This document shows, in pieces, positions 22,183 through 31,922 of a stretch of 41,120 bases of DNA. Position numbers and translations under genes: made by a program. How positions within the stretch are numbered: position 1 is the stretch's first letter; every line of letters starts with the position of its first letter. The notes under the pieces are model-generated. The model saw nothing but the letters and a program-made list of their open reading frames with translations. It was not told the origin of the DNA and ran no database searches. Source of the stretch: CAYQTE01 sp964420285 (GTDB lineage Bacteria; Planctomycetota; Phycisphaerae; Tepidisphaerales; Tepidisphaeraceae). The stretch spans positions 1-41,120 of the forward strand of contig CAYQTE010000039.1 in the NCBI GenBank assembly GCA_964420285.1. The letters run 5' to 3'.

Positions 22183-23847
22183 TCATGGTAACGCTCCTGG
22201 CTGCGCCGCTGATGAGACAGCGGGCGATGCGGCCGCGGAGTTGGCGGCGATTGTGCTGGACGGGCCGGTGAAGAAGCGGGCGCAGTTGCCGGTGATGCGA
22301 AGCATCGGGTCAAAGCCCACGAACAGCAGCAGGAGCATGGCGGCGCAGGCGATGGAAATGCCGGTGCCCAGTGGCGCCCCGCTGAAGGCCGGTTCGTCGG
22401 AATTCTGCAGATACATGATCTTCACCACGCGGGCGTAATAATAAAGGCTCAGGACCGTATTGACGCCGACGGCGGCGACGAGAATCCACCACCAGCTTCC
22501 GGCGTTGATCAGGGCCACCAGAATGCCCACCTTGGCGATGAACCCGGCAAACGGCGGCAGGCCGACGAGGCTGAACATGAACACCGCCATGCAGAACGCC
22601 AGCAGCGGGCTGCGCCGGCCCAGCCCGGCGTATTGCGACAGATTCTCCGACCCGCTGTGCCGGTAAATCAGGCCGGCCACCGTGAACGCGCCCAGGTTCA
22701 TGAAGAGATAGACGGCCAGATAGAGAAGCAGAGCCTGCAGAGCCGGCCGGGCGAAAAGATATTGGCCGAAAAGGGAAACGGCGCAGAGCATGTAACCGGC
22801 GTGCGCGATGGAGCTGTAGGCCAGAAGCCGCTTGATGTTGGTCTGGACAAAAGCGGCGGTGTTGCCGACGGTGGCGGTGACGACGGCAATCGTGCCGATG
22901 ACCGCGGCGATGGCGGGCAGAGCGGTATGAGGTGCGTAGCCGGCGGTGTCGCCCAGCGTCTGGAAAATACGCATCAGAAGCATCAGCCCCGCTCCCTTGG
23001 ACGCCACGGAGAGAAACGCCGCCACGTCGATGCCGGCGCCCTCGAACACGTCGGGGCACCAGAAATGGAACGGGACGGCGGAGATCTTGAATCCGATGCC
23101 CGCCAAGATGCCGAACATCGCCAAAGCCAGCAATGCCGCACTGCCCGGTCCGGCAGCACCATGGCCGGCCAGCATGCGGGCGCCCAGGCCGTCAGGGCCG
23201 GCCAGTTGCAGCGTGCCGTAGATGCCGTAAAGCAGCGAAACGCCGTAAATCATCGCGCTGCTGGTGACCGCGCCAAACAGCACGTATTTCAGGCTGGCCT
23301 CAGCGCCGACGCGATCGGTCTTGCGGAACCCCGCCAGGACGTAACTGGGCAGGCTGCTGGTTTCCACGGCGATAAGGATCATCAGCAGGTTGGTGGTTTC
23401 GGACATCAGGCACATGCCGACCACCGCGCCCAGGATCAGCGTGAAGAATTCCGGGCCGTCGCCCTCGTGCATGGTGATGCTGGTGGTGGCGAACCACAGC
23501 AGCACGATGCCGATGGTGAAGACCAGCAGCAGGATTTTCCAGAAAATGGCGGCGGGATCGCTGACCAGCATTCCCGCCAAACGCCAGCCGACAACATCGT
23601 CGCCCATGCCGATGGTCAGCAGGGCCACCAGTGCGACGACCAGTCCCGCCAGAACCACGGCGGCGCTGGCGCGGTTGGAGCGGCGCGTGAAAAACGGCGT
23701 AAGCAACACGGCAACGATGGTCAGGATCAGAACCAGTTCCGCGATGAACGGGCGCAGGCCGGTGTGCGAATCGGCCCAGCCGGGAAGAATCGGCGGACCG
23801 ATGACGGCCAGTGCGTGGCAGGCGAAGGAGAATGGGAAGAAAGTCAT
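22183..23847 (-). CDS. nuoN: NADH-quinone oxidoreductase subunit N
   Basis: A 554-residue multi-spanning membrane subunit of complex I, one of the three antiporter-like proton-pumping subunits. Typical features: the amphipathic FFTLILGAVVGMCLMSETTN segment, MILIAVETSSLPSYVLAGF with its conserved Glu, the GIGFKISAVPFHFWCPDVFEGA motif around the key Lys, and LLAYSSIAHAGYML. Fourteen or so hydrophobic segments can be counted. The C-terminus ends in an Ala/Ser-rich tail. It is the last nuo gene, 46 nt after nuoM. Confidence 0.95.
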   Translation of the reverse strand: MTFFPFSFACHALAVIGPPILPGWADSHTGLRPFIAELVLILTIVAVLLTPFFTRRSNRASAAVVLAGLVVALVALLTIGMGDDVVGWRLAGMLVSDPAAIFWKILLLVFTIGIVLLWFATTSITMHEGDGPEFFTLILGAVVGMCLMSETTNLLMILIAVETSSLPSYVLAGFRKTDRVGAEASLKYVLFGAVTSSAMIYGVSLLYGIYGTLQLAGPDGLGARMLAGHGAAGPGSAALLALAMFGILAGIGFKISAVPFHFWCPDVFEGAGIDVAAFLSVASKGAGLMLLMRIFQTLGDTAGYAPHTALPAIAAVIGTIAVVTATVGNTAAFVQTNIKRLLAYSSIAHAGYMLCAVSLFGQYLFARPALQALLLYLAVYLFMNLGAFTVAGLIYRHSGSENLSQYAGLGRRSPLLAFCMAVFMFSLVGLPPFAGFIAKVGILVALINAGSWWWILVAAVGVNTVLSLYYYARVVKIMYLQNSDEPAFSGAPLGTGISIACAAMLLLLFVGFDPMLRITGNCARFFTGPSSTIAANSAAASPAVSSAAQPGALP

Positions 23848-23893
23848 GCGGCAACACCCATGCGGTGAACGCTAATGCGATGAAACGCGGTCC

Positions 23894-25528
23894 TCAGGTG
23901 AACAGTTGGAACAGGGCTTTGACGTAACTGTCGGTGAAGATGAAGAGGAACACCATGGGGAGCACGCCCAAAAGGACGGCCATGATCGCCAGCGGAGTCA
24001 GGACGACGATCTCGCGCTCGTCAACTTCGGGGAACGATTTGTATTCCGCCTTCTCCGGGCCGAAGAACACGCGCTGGATGGTCCAGAGCATATACCCGGC
24101 GGTGAGAATCACACCGAAACAGGAGATGACCGACAGGGCGCGATCGGCAAAGAGGAACGAATAGAGCGCGGTGACGCCCTTGTTGGAAAAGTAGAGATAG
24201 AGCACGCTGTCGGGCCGGCCGGCGCTGAAAGCGCCCAGCAGCACCATGACTTCGCCGACGAATCCGCACAATCCCGGCAGCCCGAGATTGGCAAAGCAGC
24301 CGACCGTGGAAAAGGCCGTGTAGATGGGCATGGTGGTGGCCAGGCCGCCGAAGCGGGCCAGTTCGCGGTGATGGGCGCGTTCGTAAACGACGCCGACGAT
24401 GAAGAACATCATGGCGCTGGTGACGCCGTGGGCGACCATCATGAACAAGGCGCCGTTGGCGGCCGTGGGAGTCATGACGGCCGCTCCGAGCGTGACGAAG
24501 CCCATGTGGCTGACGGAACTGTACGCGACCAGCTTCTTGAAATCGGTCTGGGCCATGGCGCAAAGGGCGCCGTAAATGATGCTCACAACGCCGATGATGG
24601 CGATCAGAAGCCAGAGCACTTTGGCGGCGTCGGGAAACAGCGGATAAGCGACGCGGAAAATGCCGTAGCCGCCCATTTTCAGCAGCAGGGCCGCAAGGAT
24701 CATGCTGATCGGCGTCGGGGCCTCGACGTGCGCATCAGGAAGCCATGTGTGCAGCGGGACGGCCGGAACCTTGATGAGAAAGCCGAACATGAGCAGCAGG
24801 AAGAACGTCTTGGCCAGGCCGGGCGAGATGACGCTGTGGAGATGCTGCTGGAATTCCGGGCTGGCCAGTCGGACCAGATCGAAGGTGCCGAGATGGTTGG
24901 GCGTGATATCGCGGCTGAAGAGGAAGAGTCCGATGAGCACGATGAGCAGGCCGACCGAGCCGACCAGTGTATAGAGGAAGAACTTGATGGCGGCGTATTC
25001 TTTTCGCGGTCCGCCCCAGATTCCGATCAGGAAATACATCGGCAGCAGAGACAATTCGAAGAAGACGTAAAAGAGGAACAGATCAAGGCTGAGGAAGACG
25101 CCTAGGATTCCCGTTTCCAGCAAGAGAAACAGGGCCATGTATCCCTTGAGCATCTTGTCGATCTTCCACGAGGCGATGCAGGCGAGCAGGCAGATAAATG
25201 TCGAGAGAATGACCAGCGGAAACGACAGGCCGTCGATGCCGACCTTGTATTGGATGTTGAACGCGGGGATCCAGTCGCATTGCTGGACCATCTGGACGAC
25301 GCCGGGATGGTGATCGGCATTGACGGGGTTTTCCAGGTAATCGTACGGGCCGGTCTTTCCCCACTGGAATGTGGCCAGAAGCAGCAGTGACGCCAGGAAC
25401 GTGACCAGCGTGGTGGCCAGGGCGGTCCAGCGGATGGAATCCCGCGACGGCGCCAAAACGACCAATATCGCGCCCAGCATCGGGAAGAATATGAGGAACG
25501 TCAGGAGGTTGTGTTGAAGGAATTCCAT
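23894..25528 (-). CDS. nuoM: NADH-quinone oxidoreductase subunit M
   Basis: A 544-residue antiporter-like complex I subunit. Diagnostic segments are FYVFFELSLLPMYFLIGIWG (with the conserved functional Glu), FLIKVPAVPLHTWLPDAHVE (conserved Lys) and KLVAYSSVSHMGFV. The gene starts 5 nt after the nuoL stop, consistent with translational coupling. About 14 membrane helices. Confidence 0.96.
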   Translation of the reverse strand: MEFLQHNLLTFLIFFPMLGAILVVLAPSRDSIRWTALATTLVTFLASLLLLATFQWGKTGPYDYLENPVNADHHPGVVQMVQQCDWIPAFNIQYKVGIDGLSFPLVILSTFICLLACIASWKIDKMLKGYMALFLLLETGILGVFLSLDLFLFYVFFELSLLPMYFLIGIWGGPRKEYAAIKFFLYTLVGSVGLLIVLIGLFLFSRDITPNHLGTFDLVRLASPEFQQHLHSVISPGLAKTFFLLLMFGFLIKVPAVPLHTWLPDAHVEAPTPISMILAALLLKMGGYGIFRVAYPLFPDAAKVLWLLIAIIGVVSIIYGALCAMAQTDFKKLVAYSSVSHMGFVTLGAAVMTPTAANGALFMMVAHGVTSAMMFFIVGVVYERAHHRELARFGGLATTMPIYTAFSTVGCFANLGLPGLCGFVGEVMVLLGAFSAGRPDSVLYLYFSNKGVTALYSFLFADRALSVISCFGVILTAGYMLWTIQRVFFGPEKAEYKSFPEVDEREIVVLTPLAIMAVLLGVLPMVFLFIFTDSYVKALFQLFT

Positions 25529-25533
25529 GGTTT

Positions 25534-27777
25534 TCAGCGGCTGATGAGGACAATAACGGTCGCGGCCAGACCGACGGCCGCGACGACCATGAGGACGGTG
25601 ACGTACATGCGGATTCGCCCGGTCTGCGGGGCGCGGGCGGCAGCGCCGATGTCGCGGGCCACGGCGCCCACGCCGTTGACAGCGCCATCGACCACGTATT
25701 TGTCGTTGAGCCCGACGCCAAACGCCAGACCCTTCACCACCCGGGCGGCCAGATTCACCAGGCCATCGACGACGAAGCGATCAAACCAACCGGCCATGCC
25801 CGCCAGCAGATCGCGCACCAATTCGACGAAGACGAAGCGGTAGAGCTCATCGAAATACATTCGCCGGTAGAGCCAGGTATGAATCCACTTGAGCGGCTTG
25901 ATCCTGAGCAGAGCCTCGCCGACCGCCAGGCCGCGGGCATACATCAGCAGGCCAAGTCCAATGCCGACGATGAAGGCCCATTGAACGTAGGTCTGAACGA
26001 GATGCTCGCCGGACGCCAGAAACTTTCCGGCGTCCTGGGCTTCGGCGGGGCGAGCGGATTCATCACCGGAGGATTCGGCGGACTTGGGCCAGGAGGTATC
26101 AAAGCCGTTGAAGGTGGTGTCGCCGTGATAGGTGGCGGGATCGGCCGCCTTGATCGAGGTGCAGAGGCTGATGGTCTCAACCTGGGCGTTTTCGAGCATT
26201 TCCTGCACGCCCAGCATCTTGCCGGAGACGATGCTGAGAAACGCCAGCACGACCAGCGGCATCCACATGATGGGCAGTTCGTGGGCGTGGTCATAAAGAT
26301 GCTGGTTGCGCGGCTTGCCCAGGAACGTCAGCGCCCAGCAGCGTGTCATGTAGAACGCGGTGATGTAAGCGATGATGGTCGGAAGCGCGAAGAAGAGCCA
26401 ATAGCCGCCGCCGTGGCCGCGCTCCGTGGCGAGCGTGGCAAACGCCCCGGCGTGCGTGAGGATCATGTCTTTGCTGTAATAGCCGGAGAACCCGTATCCG
26501 GCGAACCCCGTGCCGGCGATGGCGAGCACGGCCGCAAGGAAGGTGAAGCCGGTGACGGGGATCTTGCGCAGGAGGCCGCCGTATTGAGTGACTTCCTGTT
26601 CGTGGTGGGCGGCGTGAATGACGCTGCCGGCCCCCAGGAACAGCAGGGCTTTGAAGAAGGCGTGGGTGATGAGATGGAACAGCCCGCCGACCCAGGAGCC
26701 GATGCCGATGGCCATGATCATGTAGCCAAGCTGCGAAAGGGTCGAAAAGGCGAGGATTTTCTTGATGTCGCTCTGAACGACGGCGATCAGCGCGGCCATG
26801 GTGAGCGTGGTCAGGCCGATGATGGCGATCACCAGTTTGGCATCCGGTGTCAGCACGGGGAAGATACGTGCGACAAGATAAACGCCGGCGGCGACCATGG
26901 TGGCGGCGTGGATGAGTGCGGAAACGGGAGTCGGGCCTTCCATCGCGTCGGGGAGCCAGACGTGCAGCGGGAACTGGGCACTCTTGCCGACAGCGCCGCA
27001 GAACAGGCCGATGCCCATGATCGTCAGCATCGCCGTGGTGAGAATCGTGCCGTTGGGCAGCGTGATGGCATGGCCGGCCCCGGCACTGCCCAGGGCGATC
27101 CACATGTTGGGCAAGGTGGCATTTCCCAGCCGCATGACCAGGATGCCGAACCCGATGAGGAAACCGAAATCGCCGACGCGGTTGGTGACAAAGGCCTTGA
27201 TGGCCGCGTTGCTGGCGGATTTCTTTTCATACCAGAACCCGATGAGCAGGTAGGAACACAGGCCGACCAGTTCCCAGAAGATGAACAGCTGGAGCAGCGT
27301 TCCGCCCAGCACCAGGCCCAGCATCGAGAAGCAGAACAGGCACAGATAGGTGAAGAAACGCGGGAAGCGCGAATCCTGCCGCATGTAGCCGATGCTGAAA
27401 ATGTAGATCACCGTCGAGACGAGAGTGACCATGTTGAACATGGCGACGGTGAGGCTGTCGATATAGATGCCGACGTCGAGATAGCCGGGGTGATTGGCAG
27501 GGTTCTCTCCGACGTGGCTGCCGGCGAAGGTTCCCAGCGGAATCCACGGCCAGGTATGGATGATGGCGCGATGGCCGTAGCCCCAGAGCCCTGCCGGATC
27601 GCCGGCGACCCAGGAGAAGAGAGTCGCCAGGCTGCACACGAAACTGCCGGCGATGAAGGCGGTGCCGACGATGCCTGCCAGCGGGCTGCCCAGTCGCTTG
27701 CCGACGAACATGAGCACGAGGAATCCGACCAGCGGGAGCAGGACGGCGATGGTCAGGAGCAGTGCGGGGGCTTCCAT
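25534..27777 (-). CDS. nuoL: NADH-quinone oxidoreductase subunit L
   Basis: A 747-residue subunit, the largest of the antiporter-like complex I proteins, with the long lateral C-terminal helix. Motifs: FFTYLCLFCFSMLGLVLGGT, FIFWELVGLCSYLLIGFWYE, FPLHVWLPDAMEGPTPVSAL and ILAFSTLSQLGYM. The C-terminal third has a polar, low-complexity insertion (about residues 555-595, rich in Ser/Asp/Glu/Ala) between the last pump helices and the lateral-helix region; its role is unclear. ATG at 27777; the gap from nuoK is 52 nt and its ribosome binding site is weak. Confidence 0.96.
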   Translation of the reverse strand: MEAPALLLTIAVLLPLVGFLVLMFVGKRLGSPLAGIVGTAFIAGSFVCSLATLFSWVAGDPAGLWGYGHRAIIHTWPWIPLGTFAGSHVGENPANHPGYLDVGIYIDSLTVAMFNMVTLVSTVIYIFSIGYMRQDSRFPRFFTYLCLFCFSMLGLVLGGTLLQLFIFWELVGLCSYLLIGFWYEKKSASNAAIKAFVTNRVGDFGFLIGFGILVMRLGNATLPNMWIALGSAGAGHAITLPNGTILTTAMLTIMGIGLFCGAVGKSAQFPLHVWLPDAMEGPTPVSALIHAATMVAAGVYLVARIFPVLTPDAKLVIAIIGLTTLTMAALIAVVQSDIKKILAFSTLSQLGYMIMAIGIGSWVGGLFHLITHAFFKALLFLGAGSVIHAAHHEQEVTQYGGLLRKIPVTGFTFLAAVLAIAGTGFAGYGFSGYYSKDMILTHAGAFATLATERGHGGGYWLFFALPTIIAYITAFYMTRCWALTFLGKPRNQHLYDHAHELPIMWMPLVVLAFLSIVSGKMLGVQEMLENAQVETISLCTSIKAADPATYHGDTTFNGFDTSWPKSAESSGDESARPAEAQDAGKFLASGEHLVQTYVQWAFIVGIGLGLLMYARGLAVGEALLRIKPLKWIHTWLYRRMYFDELYRFVFVELVRDLLAGMAGWFDRFVVDGLVNLAARVVKGLAFGVGLNDKYVVDGAVNGVGAVARDIGAAARAPQTGRIRMYVTVLMVVAAVGLAATVIVLISR

Positions 27778-27829
27778 GATGAAAAACAGGTCCTTCAGGC
27801 TCGCGGGCTCTTGGCCGCGCCGGTCGCTA

Positions 27830-28156
27830 TCACCCTTTCAGGTTCTGGGCGCGTTCCACGTCAATCGACGAGAAATTGTTATAGAAATTGAGGAAGATCG
27901 CCAGCGCCACGGCCGCTTCGGCGGCGGCGAGCACGATCACGAATATCGCCACGATTTGTCCGTCCAGGGCCGGCGCCGCCGTCGTGCCGGCGTGGGCAAA
28001 GCGATTAAACGCGACGAGATTGAGATTGGCCGCGTTGAGAACCAGCTCGACGCCCATGAGAATCCCGATGGCGTTTCGCTTCAGCAGAATCGTGCCCAGG
28101 CCGCATACGAACAGCAAAGCCCCCAGCACCAGATAATGTTCCAGTCCGATGTTCAT
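27830..28156 (-). CDS. nuoK: NADH-quinone oxidoreductase subunit K
   Basis: A 108-residue, three-helix complex I subunit (MrpC-like). GLEHYLVLGALLFVCGLGTI, then GILMGVELVLNAANLNLVAF with the essential Glu, then QIVAIFVIVLAAAEAAVALA with the second conserved Glu. ATG 28156 is preferred over 28162 because it gives an ATGA overlap with the nuoJ stop and GAGG sits 8 nt upstream. Confidence 0.95.
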   Translation of the reverse strand: MNIGLEHYLVLGALLFVCGLGTILLKRNAIGILMGVELVLNAANLNLVAFNRFAHAGTTAAPALDGQIVAIFVIVLAAAEAAVALAIFLNFYNNFSSIDVERAQNLKG

Positions 28157-28761
28157 GACCATTGCCTCGCGCGGCGTGAAGCGGCGGCGGCTTCGCCGGC
28201 GGATTCGGCCGGCTGATGACGCCTCGCCTTGGCCAGATAAGCCGCTCCAATCATGACCAGCAGCAATAGCACGCTGGAAATTTCAAACGGCACCAGATAA
28301 TCGCCCAAGAGCGCCAGCCCCAGCGCGTTCATCGAGTAGATCGAATCCGCAGGCGGCGTCGCGATGGGCCACGCCACGTGCGTGATCGCCGTCGCCAGTG
28401 CGCCGAAGATCAATATCACCACGCCAATCGCGATCGCCACTTCGATCTTGCGCGGCTCGAACCGGCTGAATGGACTTTTGCTCGTCAGCATCACGCCGAA
28501 AATGATCAGAATCAGCGTGCCGCCGGCGTAGACGACCAGTTGCACGGCCGCCAGAAATTCGGAATTCAGCAGGAAATACAGTCCGGCCAGGCCCATGAGC
28601 GTGAAGAGCAGGCAAACGGCGGTGCGAACGATGTTGCGGGAGAGCACGACGCAGATCGCGCTGATGCCCGACATCGCGGCGCAGAGGTAAAAGAGTATGG
28701 CCGTGGCGGTGGCGGCCGATGCGTCGGATGCAGCAGTTGCGGCCAGCATGGGATGAATCAT
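28153..28761 (-). CDS. nuoJ: NADH-quinone oxidoreductase subunit J
   Basis: A 202-residue membrane subunit of complex I with five helices. It includes FTLMGLAGLYFLLNSEFLAA and QLVVYAGGTLILIIFGVML (the conserved YxGA/G-rich helix 3 with the pi-bulge). The ribosome binding site GGGAGG lies about 6 nt before ATG 28761. The C-terminus is a short basic tail overlapping nuoK by 4 nt. Confidence 0.95.
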   Translation of the reverse strand: MIHPMLAATAASDASAATATAILFYLCAAMSGISAICVVLSRNIVRTAVCLLFTLMGLAGLYFLLNSEFLAAVQLVVYAGGTLILIIFGVMLTSKSPFSRFEPRKIEVAIAIGVVILIFGALATAITHVAWPIATPPADSIYSMNALGLALLGDYLVPFEISSVLLLLVMIGAAYLAKARRHQPAESAGEAAAASRRARQWS

Positions 28762-28782
28762 AACCGCCTCCCGCCGGAAAAA

Positions 28783-30192
28783 TCAGGCGCTGGCAACCTC
28801 CGCCGCCTCTGCAATCGGGGCCGGATCGGTCAGCCGCTGTTTCAAATTACGGCCGGTGATCGCGGCATACAGAACCCATCCGACAACCGCCGTGAAACCG
28901 CTCAGGCCAAGCAGCGTCAGCAGCCATTGAGTCACGTACGACAGCGTCGCGTTGCCTTCGGGGCCGTCGCGCCATGCGGCGATCGTGAACGGATTGGCGT
29001 AATCCACAAACGGCACGCCCGGCCGGCCCGGAACCAGCAAACCCCACACCGCCGCTCCCAGCAGCAATACGCAACTCAGCGGCAGCAGCACCTTTACGCA
29101 GGCATAGAGTACCTGGTCGATTCGCGGCCGGGGCAATGTCCAGCGCAACCACATCTGCACGAAGATGATCGCCATGGCCTTGAGGATAAAGATGGCGGCA
29201 GCCACGGCGTTGAGGGCCAGCAGTGGCATGGCGTTGGCGGCGGTTGGGTTGGCATCGTATGCGGGCTGCCAATGGGCGAACAGATAGCCCACGACGCCGA
29301 ACGGATCGTTCCAGGAACCCAGGAACAAGGCCGCCTGAATGCCGCCAACCACGAACATGGCCGCGTATTCGGCGAAGAAGAAAAAGCTGAAGCGCAGGCC
29401 GCTGTATTCGGTATGGAATCCGGCCACCAGCTCCGATTCGCTTTCTGGCAGATCGAACGGGGCCCGCTTGTTCGAGGCCAGGCTGGCGATGAAATAGGTG
29501 AAAAACGCCGCCAGCGCGAACGGACTGCGGAACAGCAGCCACGTCTGCAAACCGCCGCCCTGCATCTTGCCAAGGTCAACAAGGTTGAGCGTTCCGGCCG
29601 ACATCACACCCACGATGATCGAAATCCCCAGCGGAATTTCGTAGCTGACAATCTGGCAGGCCTCACGCATCGCCCCGTAAATGGACCATTTGTTATTGCT
29701 GGCCCAACCGGCCAGGATGACGCCCATGACTTCCACGCTCAATATTGCCAGAATCCAGAACAACCCGACGGCCAGGCGCGGCTCGAAGGTGAATTCCGGG
29801 GAGAACGGCAATGCCAGAAACGCCGCAAACGCCGGCGTGAACGCCAGATAGGGCGCCATTCGAAACAGAAACCCGTCGGCATCGCCCGGAATGAGGTCTT
29901 CCTTGAGCAGCAGCTTGAGGCCGTCGGCCAGGGATTGGAGTATTCCGATCGGCCCGACGCGATTGGGCCCCAGCCGGCATTGCATATGCCCGGCGACTTT
30001 GCGTTCCCACCAGATGCAGAACATGGCCACCAGGGATACCAGCCCCAGGAAGAACACCGCACAGATCATCGCTCGGTAGATGAATTCCACCAGAAGCGAG
30101 GGCTGCCCTTTGAAAAGCAGGGTCTCCACCAGGCTCGGGGCGGAGGCCAACAGAAAGGGCGTGGGCGTGGGAAGTGCTACCATTGCTACCAT
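28783..30192 (-). CDS. nuoH: NADH-quinone oxidoreductase subunit H
   Basis: A subunit of about 470 residues lining the quinone chamber. Motifs: WWERKVAGHMQCRLGPNRVG, LADGLKLLLKEDLIP, GWASNNKWSIYGAMREACQI, EIPLGISII, NKRAPFDLPESESELVAGFH and EYSGLRFSFFFFAEY. These include the acidic E/D-rich loop typical of the Q-site. ATG 30192 (or 30183) is chosen because the frame further upstream is Arg/Ser-rich and non-hydrophobic. It is the first nuo gene here; the usual following nuoI is absent and nuoJ follows directly. Confidence 0.94.
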   Translation of the reverse strand: MVAMVALPTPTPFLLASAPSLVETLLFKGQPSLLVEFIYRAMICAVFFLGLVSLVAMFCIWWERKVAGHMQCRLGPNRVGPIGILQSLADGLKLLLKEDLIPGDADGFLFRMAPYLAFTPAFAAFLALPFSPEFTFEPRLAVGLFWILAILSVEVMGVILAGWASNNKWSIYGAMREACQIVSYEIPLGISIIVGVMSAGTLNLVDLGKMQGGGLQTWLLFRSPFALAAFFTYFIASLASNKRAPFDLPESESELVAGFHTEYSGLRFSFFFFAEYAAMFVVGGIQAALFLGSWNDPFGVVGYLFAHWQPAYDANPTAANAMPLLALNAVAAAIFILKAMAIIFVQMWLRWTLPRPRIDQVLYACVKVLLPLSCVLLLGAAVWGLLVPGRPGVPFVDYANPFTIAAWRDGPEGNATLSYVTQWLLTLLGLSGFTAVVGWVLYAAITGRNLKQRLTDPAPIAEAAEVASA

Positions 30193-30259
30193 GGGTCCAA
30201 AAGCCGATCCGAATGCCGTCAGACCAAATCCGCCATCCGATCCGCCGAACCGGCCAGCC

Positions 30260-30288
30260 CTTTTAGCCCCACGCAAAAATCGTGTCAA
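30260..30288 (-). promoter_or_regulatory. Promoter of nuoHJKLMN
   Basis: On the minus strand a perfect -35 TTGACA (30283-30288) is followed by a 17-bp spacer and TAAAAG (30260-30265, 4/6 match to TATAAT). This would start transcription near 30253, about 60 nt before nuoH. It lies in the 143-bp gap after the aldehyde dehydrogenase gene, so the complex I genes can be expressed independently of the sugar-acid operon upstream. Confidence 0.5.
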
Positions 30289-30335
30289 GAATCGCCGCCG
30301 GAGCGAGGCGTGGGAAATTGCGAATAAACCGCATT

Positions 30336-31922
30336 CTACGCTCGCGGCGGCACATCGGCCTGGGACCAGTGGCCGTCGATGAGTCTGGCGGCCTGGGGAT
30401 TGGGGTTGCGATCCTGCAATATCCGCGGCAGGCGATGCTGGCGAATGTTGTCGTAGCATTCGAGCTGGCTGAAGCGACGCAGCGAGGCCGGGATGCCTAC
30501 CGAGGTAAAACCGCTGTGGCCGGTCGCGGGATAGGGGCCGCCGTGGTTCATCGCGGGCGAGACCGCCACGCCGGTCGGCATCTTGTCGTTGAGCAGACGG
30601 CCGACGCGCCGGCGCACGATCGGCGCCAGGAGGTTGTACGCGTCATCGTCACCGCCCTGGGCATCGGAGTAGATCGCGCCGGTAAGCTGGCCGTCGAGTT
30701 CCTCCAAAATCGCGCGGGCCTGGTCTGTATCGCTGGCGATGACGACCATGCTCGCATTGCCGAACGCTTCGGTTTGCAGGGCATGGGGATTGGCCAGGAA
30801 ATCAACGCCGCTGACGCGCAGCAATGTGTTATTGAATCGGCAGGCCGGTCCCGGCACGGCCGAGCCGCCGGCGAGGATTTCCGCTTTGGAGCTTGTGAGC
30901 GTCTTAAGACTGGCGTCCAGCGATTGAGCGACGACGGGAGACAACAATGTCGCGGCGGGCCTTTCGGCGAATCGCTGCCGCAGCTTGGCGAGAAAGCTTT
31001 CGGTGTGCGGGCCGGCGATCACGATCAGTAAGCCCGGTTTGGTACAAAGCTGGCCGGCCGAGGCCAGGCAGCTATCGGCGAACTCGTCGGCGATCTTGTC
31101 GGCGCGGGTTTGCAGTGCCCCGCTCAGAACGACCACCGGATTGAGGCTCGACATCTCCAGATAAACCGGCTTGCCCGCGGCGTCGGCGGCGTGCTTCAAG
31201 GCCAGACCGGCCGAGCGGCTTCCCGTGAATCCGGTGGCGCCAACCCGCACATCGGCCACCAGGCGGGCGCCGTCTTCTCGCGATGTGCGATAGATCAATT
31301 GCACCGTTGCCGCCGGCAATGCCGCCTCGTGAACGGCACGCAGGGCCTCCTCCGCCAATAGGCGCGTCGTGCCGGGATGCGAGGGATGGGCCTTGGCGAT
31401 GACGGGGTTGCCGGCCGCGATGGCGGCGGCGAAATCGCCGCCGGCCACGCTGTTAAATGCCAACGGGAAATTGTTGGGCCCGATGACGATGACCGGCCCG
31501 ATGGCGGCGTGGCGAGAGCGGATGTTGAGCTTGGAGTCGATGGTCGGCAGCGACCACGATCCATCCAGCGCGGCCGCGGCGGCCTGACGCAATTGATTGG
31601 TCGTGCGCGGCAATTCACCCGTCGCCAGCCGTGGCGTCTTGGCAAGCCCCGTCTCCCGATGCGCCATGTCGACGATCTCGGTCGAGCGGGCTTCGATGGC
31701 TGCGGCGTATGCCGTCAGGAATTTGCCGATGCGCTCGACGGGCACGTCGCGCAGTTCGGCCGCCGCCTTGGCCGCGGCCGTCAGAGCCGCCTCGGCGTCG
31801 TCCCAGTGACTCACCGGATATTCATCGGGCAGAGCCGATCCGGTGGACGGGTCAATCGCATGGAAGGTGCTGGCGGCGCGGGCCGGCCGCCAATCGCCGG
31901 TGATAAGAACGGGACGGGGCAT
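30336..31922 (-). CDS. Aldehyde dehydrogenase, 2-oxoglutarate-semialdehyde (2,5-dioxovalerate) type
   Basis: A 528-residue NAD(P)-dependent aldehyde dehydrogenase. Catalytic Cys293 lies in SAGQLCTKPGLLIV, the general base Glu256 in KPVYLEMSSLNPVVV, the oxyanion Asn in VIVIGPNNFPLAFN (144-157) and the cofactor loop is GFTGSRSAG (231-239). QLCTKPGL and EMSSxNP are the variant sequences of the ketoglutarate-semialdehyde dehydrogenase subgroup. The expected reaction is 2-oxoglutarate semialdehyde to 2-oxoglutarate, the last step of Weimberg-type pentonate or glucarate degradation. It overlaps the preceding gene by one base (TAATG). Last gene of the five-gene sugar-acid operon. Confidence 0.85.
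   Translation of the reverse strand: MPRPVLITGDWRPARAASTFHAIDPSTGSALPDEYPVSHWDDAEAALTAAAKAAAELRDVPVERIGKFLTAYAAAIEARSTEIVDMAHRETGLAKTPRLATGELPRTTNQLRQAAAAALDGSWSLPTIDSKLNIRSRHAAIGPVIVIGPNNFPLAFNSVAGGDFAAAIAAGNPVIAKAHPSHPGTTRLLAEEALRAVHEAALPAATVQLIYRTSREDGARLVADVRVGATGFTGSRSAGLALKHAADAAGKPVYLEMSSLNPVVVLSGALQTRADKIADEFADSCLASAGQLCTKPGLLIVIAGPHTESFLAKLRQRFAERPAATLLSPVVAQSLDASLKTLTSSKAEILAGGSAVPGPACRFNNTLLRVSGVDFLANPHALQTEAFGNASMVVIASDTDQARAILEELDGQLTGAIYSDAQGGDDDAYNLLAPIVRRRVGRLLNDKMPTGVAVSPAMNHGGPYPATGHSGFTSVGIPASLRRFSQLECYDNIRQHRLPRILQDRNPNPQAARLIDGHWSQADVPPRA

Noticed and set aside
22140..22190. AT-rich ATCTCAAATTTCAAATCTCGG stretch as a regulatory element
   Set aside because: It has short internal repetition of TCAAAT but no symmetry, promoter or terminator pattern that can be supported.
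25879..27891. A 670-residue plus-strand frame opposite nuoL
   Set aside because: Gln/Asp/Glu/Gly/His-rich composition expected for the antisense of a membrane protein; no family similarity.
28378..30327. A 649-residue plus-strand frame opposite nuoH and nuoJ
   Set aside because: Same antisense artefact; Arg/Gln/His-rich, crosses two real genes and their promoter.
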